DNA of 64,000 nucleotides. It comes from Imbricaverruca yamaguchii. Taxonomy: Eukaryota; Arthropoda; Thecostraca; Neoverrucidae. The DNA is taken from assembly GCA_034440575.1 (NCBI GenBank), contig JAOTOL010001662.1:4061001-4125000 (forward strand), read 5' to 3'. The notes beneath the pieces were generated by a model, which had not been told where the DNA came from, searched no databases, and saw only the letters and a list, made by a program, of their open reading frames with translations. Both the position numbers and the translations under genes were made by a program. Position 1 is the stretch's first letter. Each line of letters begins with the position of its first letter. Shown piece by piece: positions 43,590 through 55,884 of the stretch.

Positions 43590-44415
43590 AGCCCGCACCT
43601 CTCGCACATTTCCCAATCCCGCGACCCACCGGCGAAACAGTGCGGACAGCGCACCTGCCCGCACCTCCCACACATTTCCCAATCCCCCCTCACAGCGCAC
43701 CAGCCCACACCTCCCACACATTTCCCAATCCCGCGACCCACCGGCAAACGACAGCGCACCTGCCCGACCTAATTTCAATCGCGGCACCGGCGAAACAGTG
43801 CGACACCACCAGCCCGCACCTCCACACATTTCCCAATCCGCGACCCACCGGCGAAACAGTGCGGACAGCGCACCAGCCCGCACCTCACACATTTCCAAGC
43901 AGCAACAAGACACCCCACCCAATTTCAACCGCGACCCACGCGAAGCCACCATCCATCCGCACCCACGGCGAAACGTGCCCTAACAGAACCAACAACAAAC
44001 CCCGACCCACCGGCGAAACAGTGCGGACAGCGCACCTGCCCGCACCTCCCACACATTTCCCAATCCCGCGACCCACCGGCGAAACAGTGCGGACAGCGCA
44101 CCAGCCCGCACCTCCCACACATTTCCCAATCCCGCGACCCACCGGCGAAACAGTGCGTGCGGACAGCGCACCTGCCCGCACCTCACACATTTCCCAATCC
44201 CGCGGCCCACCGGCGAAACAGTGCGGACAGCGCACCAGCCCGCACCTCCCACACATTTCCCAATCCCGCGACCCACCGGCGAAACAGTGCGGACAGCGCA
44301 CCTGCCCGCACCTCTCACACATTTCCCAATCCCGCGGCCCACCGGCGAAACAGTGGGTGGCGCCGATTATTAGATGGCATAAAGTGCGTCGTGAACCACC
44401 CAATACAAATGGTGG
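43590..44415. repeat. 66-bp satellite expanded from the 3' body of SINE A
   Basis: About 11 copies (some deleted) of CACATTTCCCAATCCCGCGA, CCCACCGGCGAAACAGTGCG, GACAGCGCACCAGCCCGCAC and CTCCCA. The first half is the SINE A body (compare 5284-5325), and after the last unit the normal SINE A tail resumes (GGCGCCGATTATTAG, CATAAAGTGCGTCGTGAACC) and ends at about 44405. The unit is 22 codons and stop-free, so frames of over 300 codons appear; they are not genes. Confidence 0.9.
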
Positions 44416-44999
44416 CGTTGAGTTTCCAACCCGAGTGCTGACGTGCGGTCGCCGCCCGACGATGATGTCGCGCAGGACTGACATGAATCTTACCAGCTGA
44501 ATATTAAATCACAAACAGGAGTACCGCGTCGCAGTGGCGTCTGCAGCGCCTACATACGATCGGCGCCGAGACAGTGGTGTGCGCACCTACAAGACGCCGC
44601 TGCGTAGGCGCGGCGGCTGACAGAAACTGTCGCAACAGTGAAGCAAATCAAGTTGGGTGTAATCCCATGGAAGGGTCACGGAACAGAGAATGGAATGACG
44701 ATGTGTTATCGATAAGGATACACGATAGGCAGGTATGTGTTCATATACACATGATATGAAGGATCGCATTATATTCAGTGCAAGTCTAGGTTAGACATGC
44801 TATTTATAGATAAGTCTCTTTCAGCTGGATATTGTTACGAAAGTTGCATGATTGCATACAGTTTCAGGATCACATTGACCCATGGAAGGAATGCTAGTGG
44901 TACATTTAATATAGCCAGAACATACTTGCGTTTCTGTTTTGCAAGATGATTGTATCATACTTAGCGACTTCGATCCATAATTATTATTCCTGACCTAAG
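44416..44999. other. No gene recognised
   Basis: Unique-looking sequence with moderate GC at the left (44450-44650) and AT-rich toward 44990. Nothing identifiable. Confidence 0.45.
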
Positions 45000-45019
45000 A
45001 TGGTCTTCACCTGACACCG

Positions 45020-45790
45020 TGGCCTCACATTTATTTTTTGTTCATTTTCCCCCAAGCCTACCCAGATCCACTATCAAGCGATAGCCCATGATGAACCCTC
45101 AAGTAACATTTTGAAACCGGGATATATCAAGGTCAAACCTGAAGGTCAAATACTAGCTTGAATTCTTCGAAGTCCTCGTGATACGTCGCTTTCAGTTCAA
45201 TTTCAACGAAGTGGGTGTCTTCGACGTGGATTGTGCTGTATTATAATGCTACCAAATTCAACTAGTCTACAAAGTGAAAGGTCAATCAGATTTCTTTGGT
45301 CGCCTCGTATTTTTCTTCGCCCTAACCTATTCACATCTGGTATTAAGCAATAGCTTGTGGTGCACACCGAGAAACATATCAAACCGAAACGGTCAATGTC
45401 AAACCACAAGATCGAATGTCAGCTTAAATTGCTCAATGTCAAAGTCCTTGCGTCTCGTCACTATGTCTTCAATTTTCATCAAGTGGGAGTCATTCTACGT
45501 GCCCTGTCGTACTCTAGCAAACTGTTCAGAAATCACGTTCATGGTCGAGCTTATTTCTTAGGTCGCCCCTCGTTTCTTCGTTTTCTCCCAAAGCTGCCCA
45601 TGTTTGTGTATTAAGAGTTAGCCCATAGACAACCTTCGAGCAACATTTTAACCCGGGACAGGTCAGGTCAAGCCTCAGGTCAAGGCTAGCTTTAATTTTT
45701 AAAAGTCTGCGTTTCGTCGCTATGGCTTCAAGTTGTATTATGGGGGTGCCATTTGACGTGGCTCACTGTTCGGTATCAGAACGTTGAGAT
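45020..45790 (+). repeat. ~270-bp tandem repeat, about 2.8 divergent copies
   Basis: Unit starts recur at about 45032, 45308 and 45568 (TTTTC..C(C/A)AA(G/C)C(T/C)...CA..TATTAAG..ATAGC...). They share downstream ACA(T/A)TTT(G/T)AA(A/C)CCGGGA(T/C)A, repeated AGGTCAA half-sites, TTGAAT/TTTAATT, (T/C)GCGT(C/T)TCGTC(A/G)CTATG, TTCAATTTT and AAGTGGG. Divergence is high. AGGTCA motifs, the nuclear-receptor half-site, occur at least eight times. Confidence 0.7.
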
Positions 45791-48700
45791 ATCAGAATAA
45801 TGTCAAAGGTGTCGAAGGCTCACTGTGTGTACAATGATCGAATGCAAAAGGAATAGGAGGATCAAATATGTTGCATTGTTTGCAGCCATTGTAATAGCAG
45901 GAACTCATATCCTATATGACTAGGAGCTCCCCAAGATATTCATTGATAACCTGACCGGAAGGCGCTCTCATCGTCGGTTTTATTTAGACTGCCTAATTTC
46001 TGTTCTGGACACGTAAGATGTATTACAAAATTCACATTATCCTCTTTCCTATTAATGGCTCAAAGGAAGTTGTCAAATTTGGAAGATAAGCCGCACGTGA
46101 ATGCACACAATTTCACAACCAGCCAAAGTTCATACCCACGAGAGAGCAATGATGTAATCAGGGGTGGATCCAGAAATTGTCACGTGGCACTTGTCTGGAG
46201 GGTGTCATTTCTTTGGAGCGGCGCCACTGCGAAAGCACCTGGATGAAAAAAATTGGCTGCAAAAATTAATAGAGCGAGTTGTGCACTTGGCCCTTCCCGA
46301 AAGGGCTCCTTTCCTTCCTAGGTGGTGCCTTTTACTTGCATATTGGCGTTTTTGGCTGAAAAAAAAGTATAGCGGGCACACTGGAACCTTTTCAGAGGGG
46401 CGCCTTTCCCCGGCTTTGTGGACGCCACTTTCTTCGAGTTGGATCATGCCCTCAGTACTACACCTTTTATCCGTCCTGGCTGTTATCGCATCGAAACTTA
46501 ATAATGACAAATTTGAAAACCAGACGTTGAAAAAGAAGGCGCTGAACTCCAATTTTTTTTGTGGGGGGGCGGCAGAGCTACCCCCTCTATCTTGTCCAAG
46601 CTTGCCGCGTACCTGGTTTGTCCTCCTCCCTCAATTTGAAAACCATGACTACACCCATGAGTCCGGCAGTGTGACAGACCACACGGGGAATCGCACCAAT
46701 CATCTCCCTGGTGTCGGCCGGAGTTAACGCACTAAGAACCCACAGCTCTTCGAAGTCGGTGAGGAACGATCGGCTCTCCACGTCCCGTCGGTCTGTGGGC
46801 GGGAAGTCGCTGCTGCAACGGCTGTGCCGCTGCGCCGGGGGCGCTTCACTGCACGATGAACGGCCATCATTCGACCACGCGCCGAGGAACACTGTCTCAG
46901 GAGCTCCTACGCTCCTAGCCGTTCCGCTTGGTAGTCGCCACTGGTTGCATCAGCGGAACCATAACCTACTCCGACACGAATTGAGCTCGTGCGCAACAAC
47001 GCTGAGCCGCGGGTCAACACTCAGTTTGGTATGCAAGAGTGGTGGTGTGAGGAGCCCAGCGAGCGCGCATTACCCGGAACCCCGGGCCTTCCCTCAGAGA
47101 GCCTTCACGGGCGGTGCGGCCGAGGTCGCGCAGCTCAATCTCGCAGTCGTCCCGGCCGCGCCACTATGCACAAACAGGCCGCGCGCGGCCCAAGCTGTCG
47201 CAGGTAACGCTTTAATGTCAGTGTAACTCAGGCGGCGCCGGCACGTCCGGAAGCGCGCGTCGCGTGATGAACAACTCCCGACGTGTGCGGTTTCTCCTGG
47301 TACACGCTGGAAAGTGAACGAGTGCAGGCAGTTACGGCTCAGCCGCCGTCGCCCAGCTCGCAGCTGGCCAGCTATACGGGTGTGGTGGAGCTCGCAGCGC
47401 CTACAGAGCACGCTGAGCGGCCTGCTCCCTCCTCCGTTCCCACGCGGTGACCGTCGCTCGCCGACGGTCCCCGGTGCAGAATGGCCCCCTCCCCCCACCA
47501 CTGACCACTCGTCCGACACTGTAAGTATGCCCTTCGCTGATCCGATAAGCAACGAATTAGAGCCGATGGAATGATCGCCTCAGCTTGCCTCTCCAGCACA
47601 AATCGTGCGAATCGCGGCGTACACCGCACAGCAACAGGGCAGTCTGCTGGGTCAACCGACCACCTCCCGCTCCCCTCCCCGCCTTTCCGCCCGGACCACC
47701 ACAAGCCAGGTGATGTCGGACAGACCTGACTGCTGTACACTGCCCACTGTCCAGCTGGCTCCAGCCGCCAGCCGGCTCGGAGCGCTCGCCACGTCACTGA
47801 CGTACATGATCTGCCGCCAGGGCGATACTATCAGGTACTTGGGAGGAAATCGTGTGGACGGGGCACCAAAAGTCGCATACATTGATTTTGGGGGTTCGCT
47901 TCTTATGCGTGCTGGTAACAAGTGTAGGTTGCCTGGATGTAGTTCCTTTAGAGTTGTGGGAGGAAAGGAGCTTTATCCATGAGCCAAGACATCAAAAGAA
48001 GTAGATACTTGCGCGACGTGTAGGCGTGATTGGTTGCATTGTAGCTTGTGCAATGATGAGTTGCGATGTGCTGCATTGGAATGTCCGTAGCGGTGCGTCT
48101 AAGGCCATTTCTTCACGTAGATGTAAATTTATTACATCTTGTGGCTTGATTCCCCTTCTTTCCAATGCTAGCTTTCCCCCAATAATTTCAATTTTAGTAT
48201 AGGACTTCATGACCGTCCGCTCTCTCTCCCCGTTCCCCCAATTAATTTCGACCTTCATGTATTCACAAATGATTTTCAGAAATCGCCCCCGGCTTCTCCA
48301 TTGTGTAGTCACGAAATATGGACATTGCAGCTTGTGTCCCCCAAGGTTTTAAAACAACAAACAGTAGACCTGTTTCAAGCTATCTTCAGACGGCCCATCG
48401 TGAAGTCCAGTATTGTGAACGCAGTGTGAATAAAGAACGGAAATCATGTCTAATGTGTGATACGGTTCGCGTAGGTTGCAACAAATGTCCAGGAGTTCAT
48501 AGGACATGGGTCTACTGTTGGACAACCTGTACGAACGTAAGGAAGAGGGGACATTTTTTATACAAATATTTTATGAACTACTTATTGCAGATTTGGCTTG
48601 GATATCAAACATGGTTCTAAAGCACCCTAATCATCGGTACCACGATGTTGTATTTTTGTATTACGTATATACATCAACAGCTTAACAATGTTTTTTGTTG

Positions 48701-49299
48701 TTTAATTTCCCTCTAATGAATAAAATATAATCAATTTCATTTGGTTTTCGACCAGTGTAATAAACTGGAATGATGTAATAAACAGTCGAATAAATTGGTG
48801 CATATCACGTACCCAACCAAAGTGCCCTGGGTGGGTAGGTCTATGAACGGCGACTGTGAAGTATGTATATGCGAGTGATTGTAACAACGCATCGTAATTT
48901 CACCTTCCATGGTTGCAACTTCTGCGAATTTCAAGCGACTGGCTTTAGGTCACAGCACAAGCCGTATAATCCTAAGGAATTGAAATATGTTTTGCTCTAA
49001 CTGTGCCTTTGTTCGTGCCCAAATACTGCTAATATCATCAATCGAGAGTTAGTTTATTTTGCACTAGTAAACCGCAACATGCAATACAAAACAAAAAAGT
49101 GAGGAAATATAATTAACTGACAACTGGTACACTGCGACTACGAAGAATAAAAAATTGTTAAAAAGTGGAATGTACTTTGTAGCTTCCGATCACTTCATTA
49201 GAAAATGAGATCACTTCTGACCAGAATTTGAAGGGTTGTCTATAAATATATTACGACTACACACACGACAGTATCAATAGGCTGATACTGCTACAAATC
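45791..49299. other. Stretch including a GC-rich island, no confirmed gene
   Basis: 46160 opens with GGGTGGATCCAG, a sequence common at hAT-type ends. 46690-47560 is GC- and CpG-rich with overlapping open frames on both strands: plus 46711-47226, with SAGVNALRTHSSSKSVRNDR; minus 46587-46892, with FLTDFEELWVLSALTPADTR. Neither has a domain I recognise. This could be a promoter island or a first exon. 47850-48130 has short Cys-bearing pieces (NKCRLPGCSSFRVV) that faintly resemble zinc-binding transposase tails. 48130-49300 is AT-rich and featureless. Confidence 0.4.
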
Positions 49300-49314
49300 T
49301 GCTCTTCACGTTGT

Positions 49315-49486
49315 AGGGGGACGAGTAGTCTAGGGTTAAGTTGCTCGTCTCACAATCGAATAATTGTGGGTTCGAGTCTCACCTGTCGCTACTCTTCGCC
49401 CGCGACCAATCGGGGTGAGAGACTAGCGACGGTATATGACTCAACGGTCGACGTCGCAAAAAAACAATCATGCAGTCAAGCAATCA
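49315..49486 (+). mobile_element. tRNA-derived SINE, family B, with 15-bp target-site duplication
   Basis: Head GGGGGACGAGTAGTCTAGGG, B-box GTGGGTTCGAGTCTC, body CACCTGTCGCTACTCTTCGC, ACCAATCGGGGTGAGAG, TGACTCAACGGTCGACG, tail AAAAAAACAATC. The perfect duplication TGCTCTTCACGTTGT at 49300-49314 and 49487-49501 indicates a recent insertion. Confidence 0.95.
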
Positions 49487-49733
49487 TGCTCTTCACGTTG
49501 TCGCTAATGTGGATGGCGCCCGTTCAATCCTTTCTGTAAAATGTTTGGTAAACCTTTCCGCTAGCACACCGTGGCGAAAACATACCCTGACCCTGACCGA
49601 TACCCTGACCCTGACCGGACAAGCCAGCAGTAGCCATGACGTGCATACCTGGATCGGATGTAGCTTCTGATCGTTGCTTGGGTGCTCTTGGTTCTAGTTT
49701 AGTTTGATCCAAGATTCTGAGGATAGATGCCAT

Positions 49734-49734
<1 letters not shown>

Positions 49735-49813
<79 letters not shown>
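49735..49813. repeat. (CA)n microsatellite
   Basis: A long pure CA tract. A (CCCTGA)n-like patch (ACCCTGACCCTGACCGA) lies at 49584-49618 just upstream. Confidence 0.98.
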
Positions 49814-49814
<1 letters not shown>

Positions 49815-51084
49815 AGGCGCATTCAAGGATGGTAAGATATGCCCTGTGCAGCGATCGTCAGGTTCTCGCCATGCTGAAACTTAGCTTCGGCATGCAATGT
49901 CAACGGTCGTAAACCACCGTTGTCGTAAAACGGCAACTTCAACCCACCGAAACCATGGCAGGTAAAATGAAATTCCTTGGCGAATTTAGGAACATGGCGA
50001 TGGAGCTGGCCGGCAGTTAAGCCTGTCGTGTCGTCGTTAAAACGTCCCCACCTGACGTTTTCATTGCCCGGGCTGTTTTAACGCTTTAAACTTCCGCACG
50101 ATTGTGCAAAGAAATAATTTCCAAGCGGATTTGCCAATTCTTCGTCCTCTGTTGATGGTTCTTCCAGACATACGCACCGGCGCCCATGAACCCTTTTGGG
50201 TACACGATGAAGAGAGCATGGCTCACCGCTACAGACGAAGATGCTGTATTCATATTGGAACTTGGATGACAGCCGATATGTGTGTATGCATATATGCATA
50301 TATATATATATATATATATATACAAATGATTTAGATACCAACTTAATCAGTTCATTGTGCGCGGGTTGAAAAACAACATACATTTAAGGAATGCATTGCA
50401 ACGCAATCCGCAGAAAGTACATGACCTAGAAATAAAAATTACGCCTGCGATTATTGCGCAAAAAGAATGAGGAGCACACTGCGCGTCTACCATCATGCCG
50501 GCCCATTACGTTCTGTCGATCTTTTCCTGACCGGCCTTGATTCCTCCACGAGGCTCGGCCACTGCTGCGGGCCCGACGCCTTTGCCGCCAATGGCATAGG
50601 CAGCAGTGTCACAGTGCCGCAGCCTGCGCTCCTCTTCACACGGCGCTGGGATGCCATACGAGTGGGTGGCTGCCGGCGTGGTGGAATGACCTGCAAATCA
50701 CGATAGCAAACCATTGCAGCATCTGGCGTGCGACATAATAGTGCTAAGATGTGGTGCGCCCCAGGAGATATCAGCCGTCGTCACATCACTGGACACAGGG
50801 CGGAGCAAATGAGGTCACATGAGTAAGTACATTAGGCGTATATACATGTATATATATATATATGTATATATATGCCTTGTCAGTGCATCAGGCAATATAA
50901 TTACCATTGCAACCAGCGTTACTTTGTTTTCTAAACGCATAGCATATATTCCCGGCGAGATGTTCATTTCGCCCACTTCGGCCCAGGGCGACTCTGGGCG
51001 ACCGCTGGCGCGCCCCACTGCTTCCCGGGACGGCAATTCCATCAGCTCACGACCGCCGCGTTTTCGCAAAAACGCCAATCAACC
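49814..51084. other. No gene recognised; small TA microsatellites
   Basis: TA tracts at about 50286-50322 and 50838-50873. Remaining open frames are short and overlap on both strands. Confidence 0.5.
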
Positions 51085-51450
51085 GAAATAGTTAATCAGC
51101 GCGGCGGGCGGCGGCGGTGATCGGCCGTAACTCAGCGGCCGACGGGCCGGCCCGGCTGCGTGCGACTGGCGCGGGTCTCGGCACTGCCACACCGGCGGCC
51201 ATAACTCTGGCCGGCCGGCCGCGCGCGTCGCCAGCAAAAACGCCCGCCGGCCCCGCCCGCCGCTCGGCAGCCGCACTCGAACGCACCGTCGAGTGATCAG
51301 CGCGCGGCTGGCGACTGCCAGCTGCCGACCCGACACTGGCGCGTCAGCTGATTGGTCGCGCGCCTGCTGCGCCGGCCACCGCCGCCTGCGGAAAACCACT
51401 CGCGCCCGCTGCTGGTGATACGGGCTCGTGCATGGCGCCAGCGGCGAGCG
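51085..51450. promoter_or_regulatory. GC-rich CpG island-like patch
   Basis: Runs such as GCGGCGGGCGGCGGCGGTGA and GGCCGGCCGGCCGCGCGCG with dense CpG, ending in TGGCGCGTCAGCTGATTGGT (contains ATTGGT, an inverted CCAAT box, at about 51351-51356). No confirmed exon follows. It may mark the promoter of an unrecognised gene or be GC-rich repeat debris. Confidence 0.3.
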
Positions 51451-54140
51451 GCGGCGGCTTGGACAGTGTATGTAGGCGGCTGGTGCACTCGTCGCTTGCT
51501 GCTCGCTTGGGTATTTGTTTACGCTTCATTGGAATTTTCGTTCTGCAGGTGGTTCCAGGACGGCCGTAGTAATGCCGCTTTGGGACAAGCTTGCAGAAGC
51601 AGCTGGTTCGCTTCTGCAGCGCGCTAATTGAATGCAGAGAGGAGATCAGTGGCGTGGACAAGATGGGTCGACGGCAACTCCCAGCCCGTCCCAGGCGGTG
51701 GACTTCCTTGGCACGATCGTGGTGCTGCACGAGAGTAAGCCGTCCAAAACTTCTCATGTCCTCCTCCCTCATTCAGGAAGCTTTCCCTGCTGGGAAATAA
51801 GGCTTGGTACTTCGGATGTGGATGTATTCACATGCAGAAAACACCGGTGTGGTGCACCACATCATCATAAAATGTGTGCATCTGATAGCTATCCCTCCTA
51901 AAACAAACGTCTCCTCATGATATGAATTCCAGGCTGCGTCGTTTTCAATATGTTCTTGCCCTGGACTTCAATGCAATATGATTGAAGCTTTATTCTTGCA
52001 ACGCTATATGCATCATTAGAGGGACAAGGACAAGGCAACGCATTGGACAAGCGAGGGCAAAAACAAGTTCCCGCGCTGCAGCTGCAGATCGAGCATCGTA
52101 CAGCTCCGCCAGAAAAGTTGTCCGTCGATGGCGGCTGCGCTCTTCTGGCACTCTGTGGAAATGTGTACCTCACTGTGCTAAATTACTGCGGAAGGAGGCA
52201 CCTTGAAACCAAGCCGGACGCTTTCGGCAATCGGGGTGCGAAGTTAAGATACGTATATCAATATCCAGCAAGGAGGTACGACCTGGCCAGCGGTGCGTTT
52301 ACTTTAGCCACAAGCGCAATGAATTCCGGCGGAAAATGCATCGCGCTCGTGCAAAAATTGGACTGCTACGCACAACGTAGTTCACGTACCTATCTCAAAC
52401 CCTACAATTAAACACGATGCTTGCACGACATTCTTAGGGAAGGTGGTCGTCAGGGGAACCTCAGGTGGTGTCGGCAATGTCAAGTCAAAATCATTACAAA
52501 TTAGTTGAGCTCAAAATATCACATTCGGATGACCGAACCGTCCTTACCATCCAACAAGAATGGACGGAGGATTCCGACACCACTTCGCTGTACCTTTTAG
52601 CAGGATGAACAGCTCAAAATAAGCGCAACGTACATTTGACGCCGTACGATTCATTGCACATTCCAGCCAGACGTACCGATGGGCATCACCCCTCGGCACG
52701 TCTGGCAACAGAATACACCCATCGGAGCTTCAGCTGGCGTCAGCGCACGGCGTCCGAGGCGGCTTCCACGCGAGCTTCCGGAGAGGACACTGCTGCCAGG
52801 CCACCCAGGCGGTGAGGTCACGACTCACCTGTCGTGCACGGAAGCCACCGACCGCTGATGAATGAGATCCGTGTCGTAATCCGGCGATAGCGCCCCTCTG
52901 GTATTCAGACGTCCAGCCGGGGCCTCATAAATCAGCCCCGCAGTCGAGTCCGGCGGCGCGCCGCCGACGCGCTAATGGCACGCCACGGCCGCGGCTGCAC
53001 CGATATGCGGATCAGCCGCGGCCGTCACTTAACCTTCCTCTCCAGCTGAGGTGGGTGGAGAGGCCGCCACTCGGTGTCAGGTCAAGAGATTCGCCACACA
53101 CCGCATGACCGCAGTGTCAGCCGGTCACGACACCTCGCACGGCGCCAGGAACCAACTGACCGATCTTGGTAGGTTGTTCAAATGGCCAACGGTTTGCAAG
53201 AGTGCTGTTTCATTGCTGTTTCATCGTTGCTTCGTGCATGCGAACGAGAAATACTTGCATTTCCCATGCATGCGAACGGGAAATACTTCGAACACTTGCT
53301 ATATATCTGCCTCAACTGTATCACATCACGATGCAAATTCCTACACCCATGAAGACAAGCGAATTATGAGTGAATAAATCTGAAGACCCAGCAATCGTGG
53401 ACATTTCCAAGCATATATCTGCACTTGGGAAAGGCTTCTTGGCAAAGTCGTGCGAACATGAGCGCAAAAACGACTTTGAAATTGACGGGACAAGGCTGCT
53501 GACTGCAGATCCAATGGGAGGGCATTCCGAACCTTCCCAGTGAAAGGGAGAGCGAGAGAGTGGATGGGAGAGAGTGAGAGTGTTCTCTAGAGGCGTACCG
53601 AAACATAGAGGTCATTTGCGCCGCATGTAAAGCGAGTGGGTCCTGTAAGCAGGCTTAAGGTGATGTACGTGCATGCTAAAGGAGTCCTACGTTATGGTGT
53701 ATGTGACGTTAATGTACTGAAGACGGTGGTGAGCGGGGAACATCTCGCAGATGTTTCGAGTTTTAGTTTGCTTTACTCCTCCGTAAGATAAGTTGCAACT
53801 ATTATTTCCCGCTCCATCCTCCCGTGAAAAACATGTTACTAAAAAAATAGCACATCATATTTTCTAGAAATCGCCGCACATTACATGATACAACCAATAT
53901 TTTCTACCATCGTTTCCACGGCATGCTATCATATCATATCTTAGCATCACATATTTTTGGGCACCCCTCTTCCGCCAACAGAGTTCGCACCACCCAGATC
54001 GAGCCACTGGATCTGCTCTATGCTCCTGACCAATACTCTCGCTGCAAAATGGCCTATGCGAGCTGGGTAGGCGACAGGGAGCTAGCGGCGGCGCCGGACC
54101 ACTGCTGGTGCGTTGTGCCGTGGCGCCGTACCCACACCCG
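51451..54140. other. No gene recognised
   Basis: A second GC-rich patch at 52700-53060 (GGCGGCGCGCCGCCGACGCG near 52950). The duplicate TGCATGCGAACG(A/G)GAAATACTT at about 53236 and 53270 is a small local repeat. No open frame with a recognisable domain. Confidence 0.45.
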
Positions 54141-55238
54141 CCACTGCTGGCCGGCCGACCACCGGTGTCTGTCGCCTGCCACTGCTGGCCGGCGGACCAC
54201 CGGCGTCTGTCGCCTGCCACTGCTTGCCGGCGGACCACCGGTGTCTGTCGCCTGCCACTGCTGGCCGGCCGACCACCGGTGTCTGTCGCCTGCCACTGCT
54301 GGCCGGCCGACCACCGGTGTCTGTCGCCTGCCACTGCTGGCCGGCCGACCACCGGTGTCTGTCGCCTGCCACTGCTGGCCGGCCGACCACCGGTGTCTGT
54401 CGCCTGCCACTGCTGGCCGGCGGACCACCGGTGTCTGTCGCCTGCCACTGCTGGCCGGCGGGCCACCGGCGTCTGCCGCCTGCCACTGCTGGCCGGCCGA
54501 CCACCGGTGTCTGTCGCCGGCCACTGCTGGCCGGCGGACCACCGGTGTCTGTCGCCTGCCACTGCTGGCCGGCCGACCACCGGTGTCTGTCGCCTGCCAC
54601 TGCTTGCCGGCGGACCACCGGTGTCTGTCGCCTGCCACTGCTGGCCGGCCGACCACCGGTGTCTGTCGCCTGCCACTGCTGGCCGGCGGACCACCGGTGT
54701 CTGTCGCCTGCCACTGCTGGCCGGCCGACCACCGGTGTCTGTCGCCTGCCACTGTTGACCGGCGGACCACCGGTGTCTGTCGCCTGCCACTGCTGGCCGG
54801 CGGACCACCGGTGTCTGTCGCCTGCCACTGCTGGCCGGCGGACCACCGGTGTCTGTCGCCTGCCACTGCTGGCCGGCCGACCACCGGTATCTGTCGCCTG
54901 CCACTGCTGGCCGGCGGACCACCGGTGTCTGTCGCCTGCCACTGCTGGCCGGCGGGCCACCGGCGTCTGCCGCCTGCCACTGCTGGCCGGCCGACCACCG
55001 GTGTCTGTCGCCGGCCACTGCTGGCCGGCGGACCACCGGTGTCTGTCGCCGGCCACTGCTGGCCGGCGGACCACCGGCGTCTGTCGCCTGCCACTGCTGG
55101 CCGGCGGACCATCGGTGTCTGTCGCCTGCCACTGCTGGCCGGCGGACCACCGGTGTCTGTCGCCTGCCACTGCTTGCCGGCGGACCACCGGTGTCTGTCG
55201 CCTGCCACTGCTGGCCGGCCGACCACCGGTGTCTGTCT
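54141..55238. repeat. 38-bp minisatellite, about 29 copies, with higher-order duplication
   Basis: The unit is CCACTGCTGGCCGGC(C/G)GACC then ACCGGTGTCTGTCGCCTG. Variants: CTTGCCGG at about 54221, 54601 and 55171; GGGCCACCGGCGTCTGCCGC at about 54459 and 54953. The second variant pair is exactly 494 bp apart (13 units) and its neighbours also match, so a block of about five units was duplicated within the array. The unit has no stop in any of six frames, which creates open frames of up to 490 codons on both strands. None is a gene. Confidence 0.97.
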
Positions 55239-55339
55239 CCCGCGCGACCGTGACAACAACCAACAACTTCTTCACTCTTACTCTTGATATTTGTCATGAT
55301 ATGTGACATCGTGGCATAAATTCCAAAGTGAAGCATCGG

Positions 55340-55605
55340 TGGAGCTCGGTACGAAGGTCAGGTCGGACCTAGTGAGTACGTTGCTCAGGTCGGACCGCAT
55401 CGATACGGAGATCGGGCCGAACCTGATTAGTACGAGGGAGGATCCAGACCCATCAGGGTAGAGGTCAGGTCGAACCTGACCGGTACGGGGGACCAGTGGA
55501 ACCCATCAGGACAGTGGTCAGGTCGAACCTGACCGGTACTGGGGACCAGTGGAACCCATCAGGACAGTGGTCAGGTTGAACCTGACCGGTACGGGGGACC
55601 AGTCA
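55340..55605. repeat. 53-bp minisatellite
   Basis: Degenerate at the left, then about three good copies of ACAGTGGTCAGGTCGAACCT, GACCGGTAC(T/G)GGGGACCAGT and GGAACCCATCAGG. Each unit contains the perfect hairpin GGTCAGGT-CGA-ACCTGACC. Confidence 0.92.
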
Positions 55606-55884
55606 GATCTGGCCGCCGTCAGCCAAGGTCCGGTCGGTGGGTCGGCCACGGCGAGTCAGCGGCGGCCGGCGGCCACACAGAAGCCACCGTTTGGCAGGCG
55701 GTCGTGCTGCCACCACCCGGGGCGCGCCGACCCGCCGCTGACCTTTGACCGCGCGGCGACGCGGCCGACTGTGGATGCAGGCGAGGTGTCCGTCAGCCTT
55801 GCAGCCCTGTAGCCCCCAGAGCGGCTTCACACCGACGGCGCCGACCGGCAGACGCTGAGTGGGCGGCAGTTGGCCGAGAGGCGC

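Noticed and set aside
43550..44500. 316-codon Pro/Thr-rich protein
   Set aside because: Translation of the 66-bp SINE-derived satellite.
47840..48620. piggyBac-like zinc-binding tail (NKCRLPGCSSF, RKSCLMCDTVRVGCNKCPG)
   Set aside because: Only short Cys-containing pieces in different frames; no transposase core nearby, so not supportable.
53864..55336. 490-codon minus-strand and 454-codon plus-strand proteins
   Set aside because: Both are produced by the 38-bp repeat, which is stop-free in all frames.
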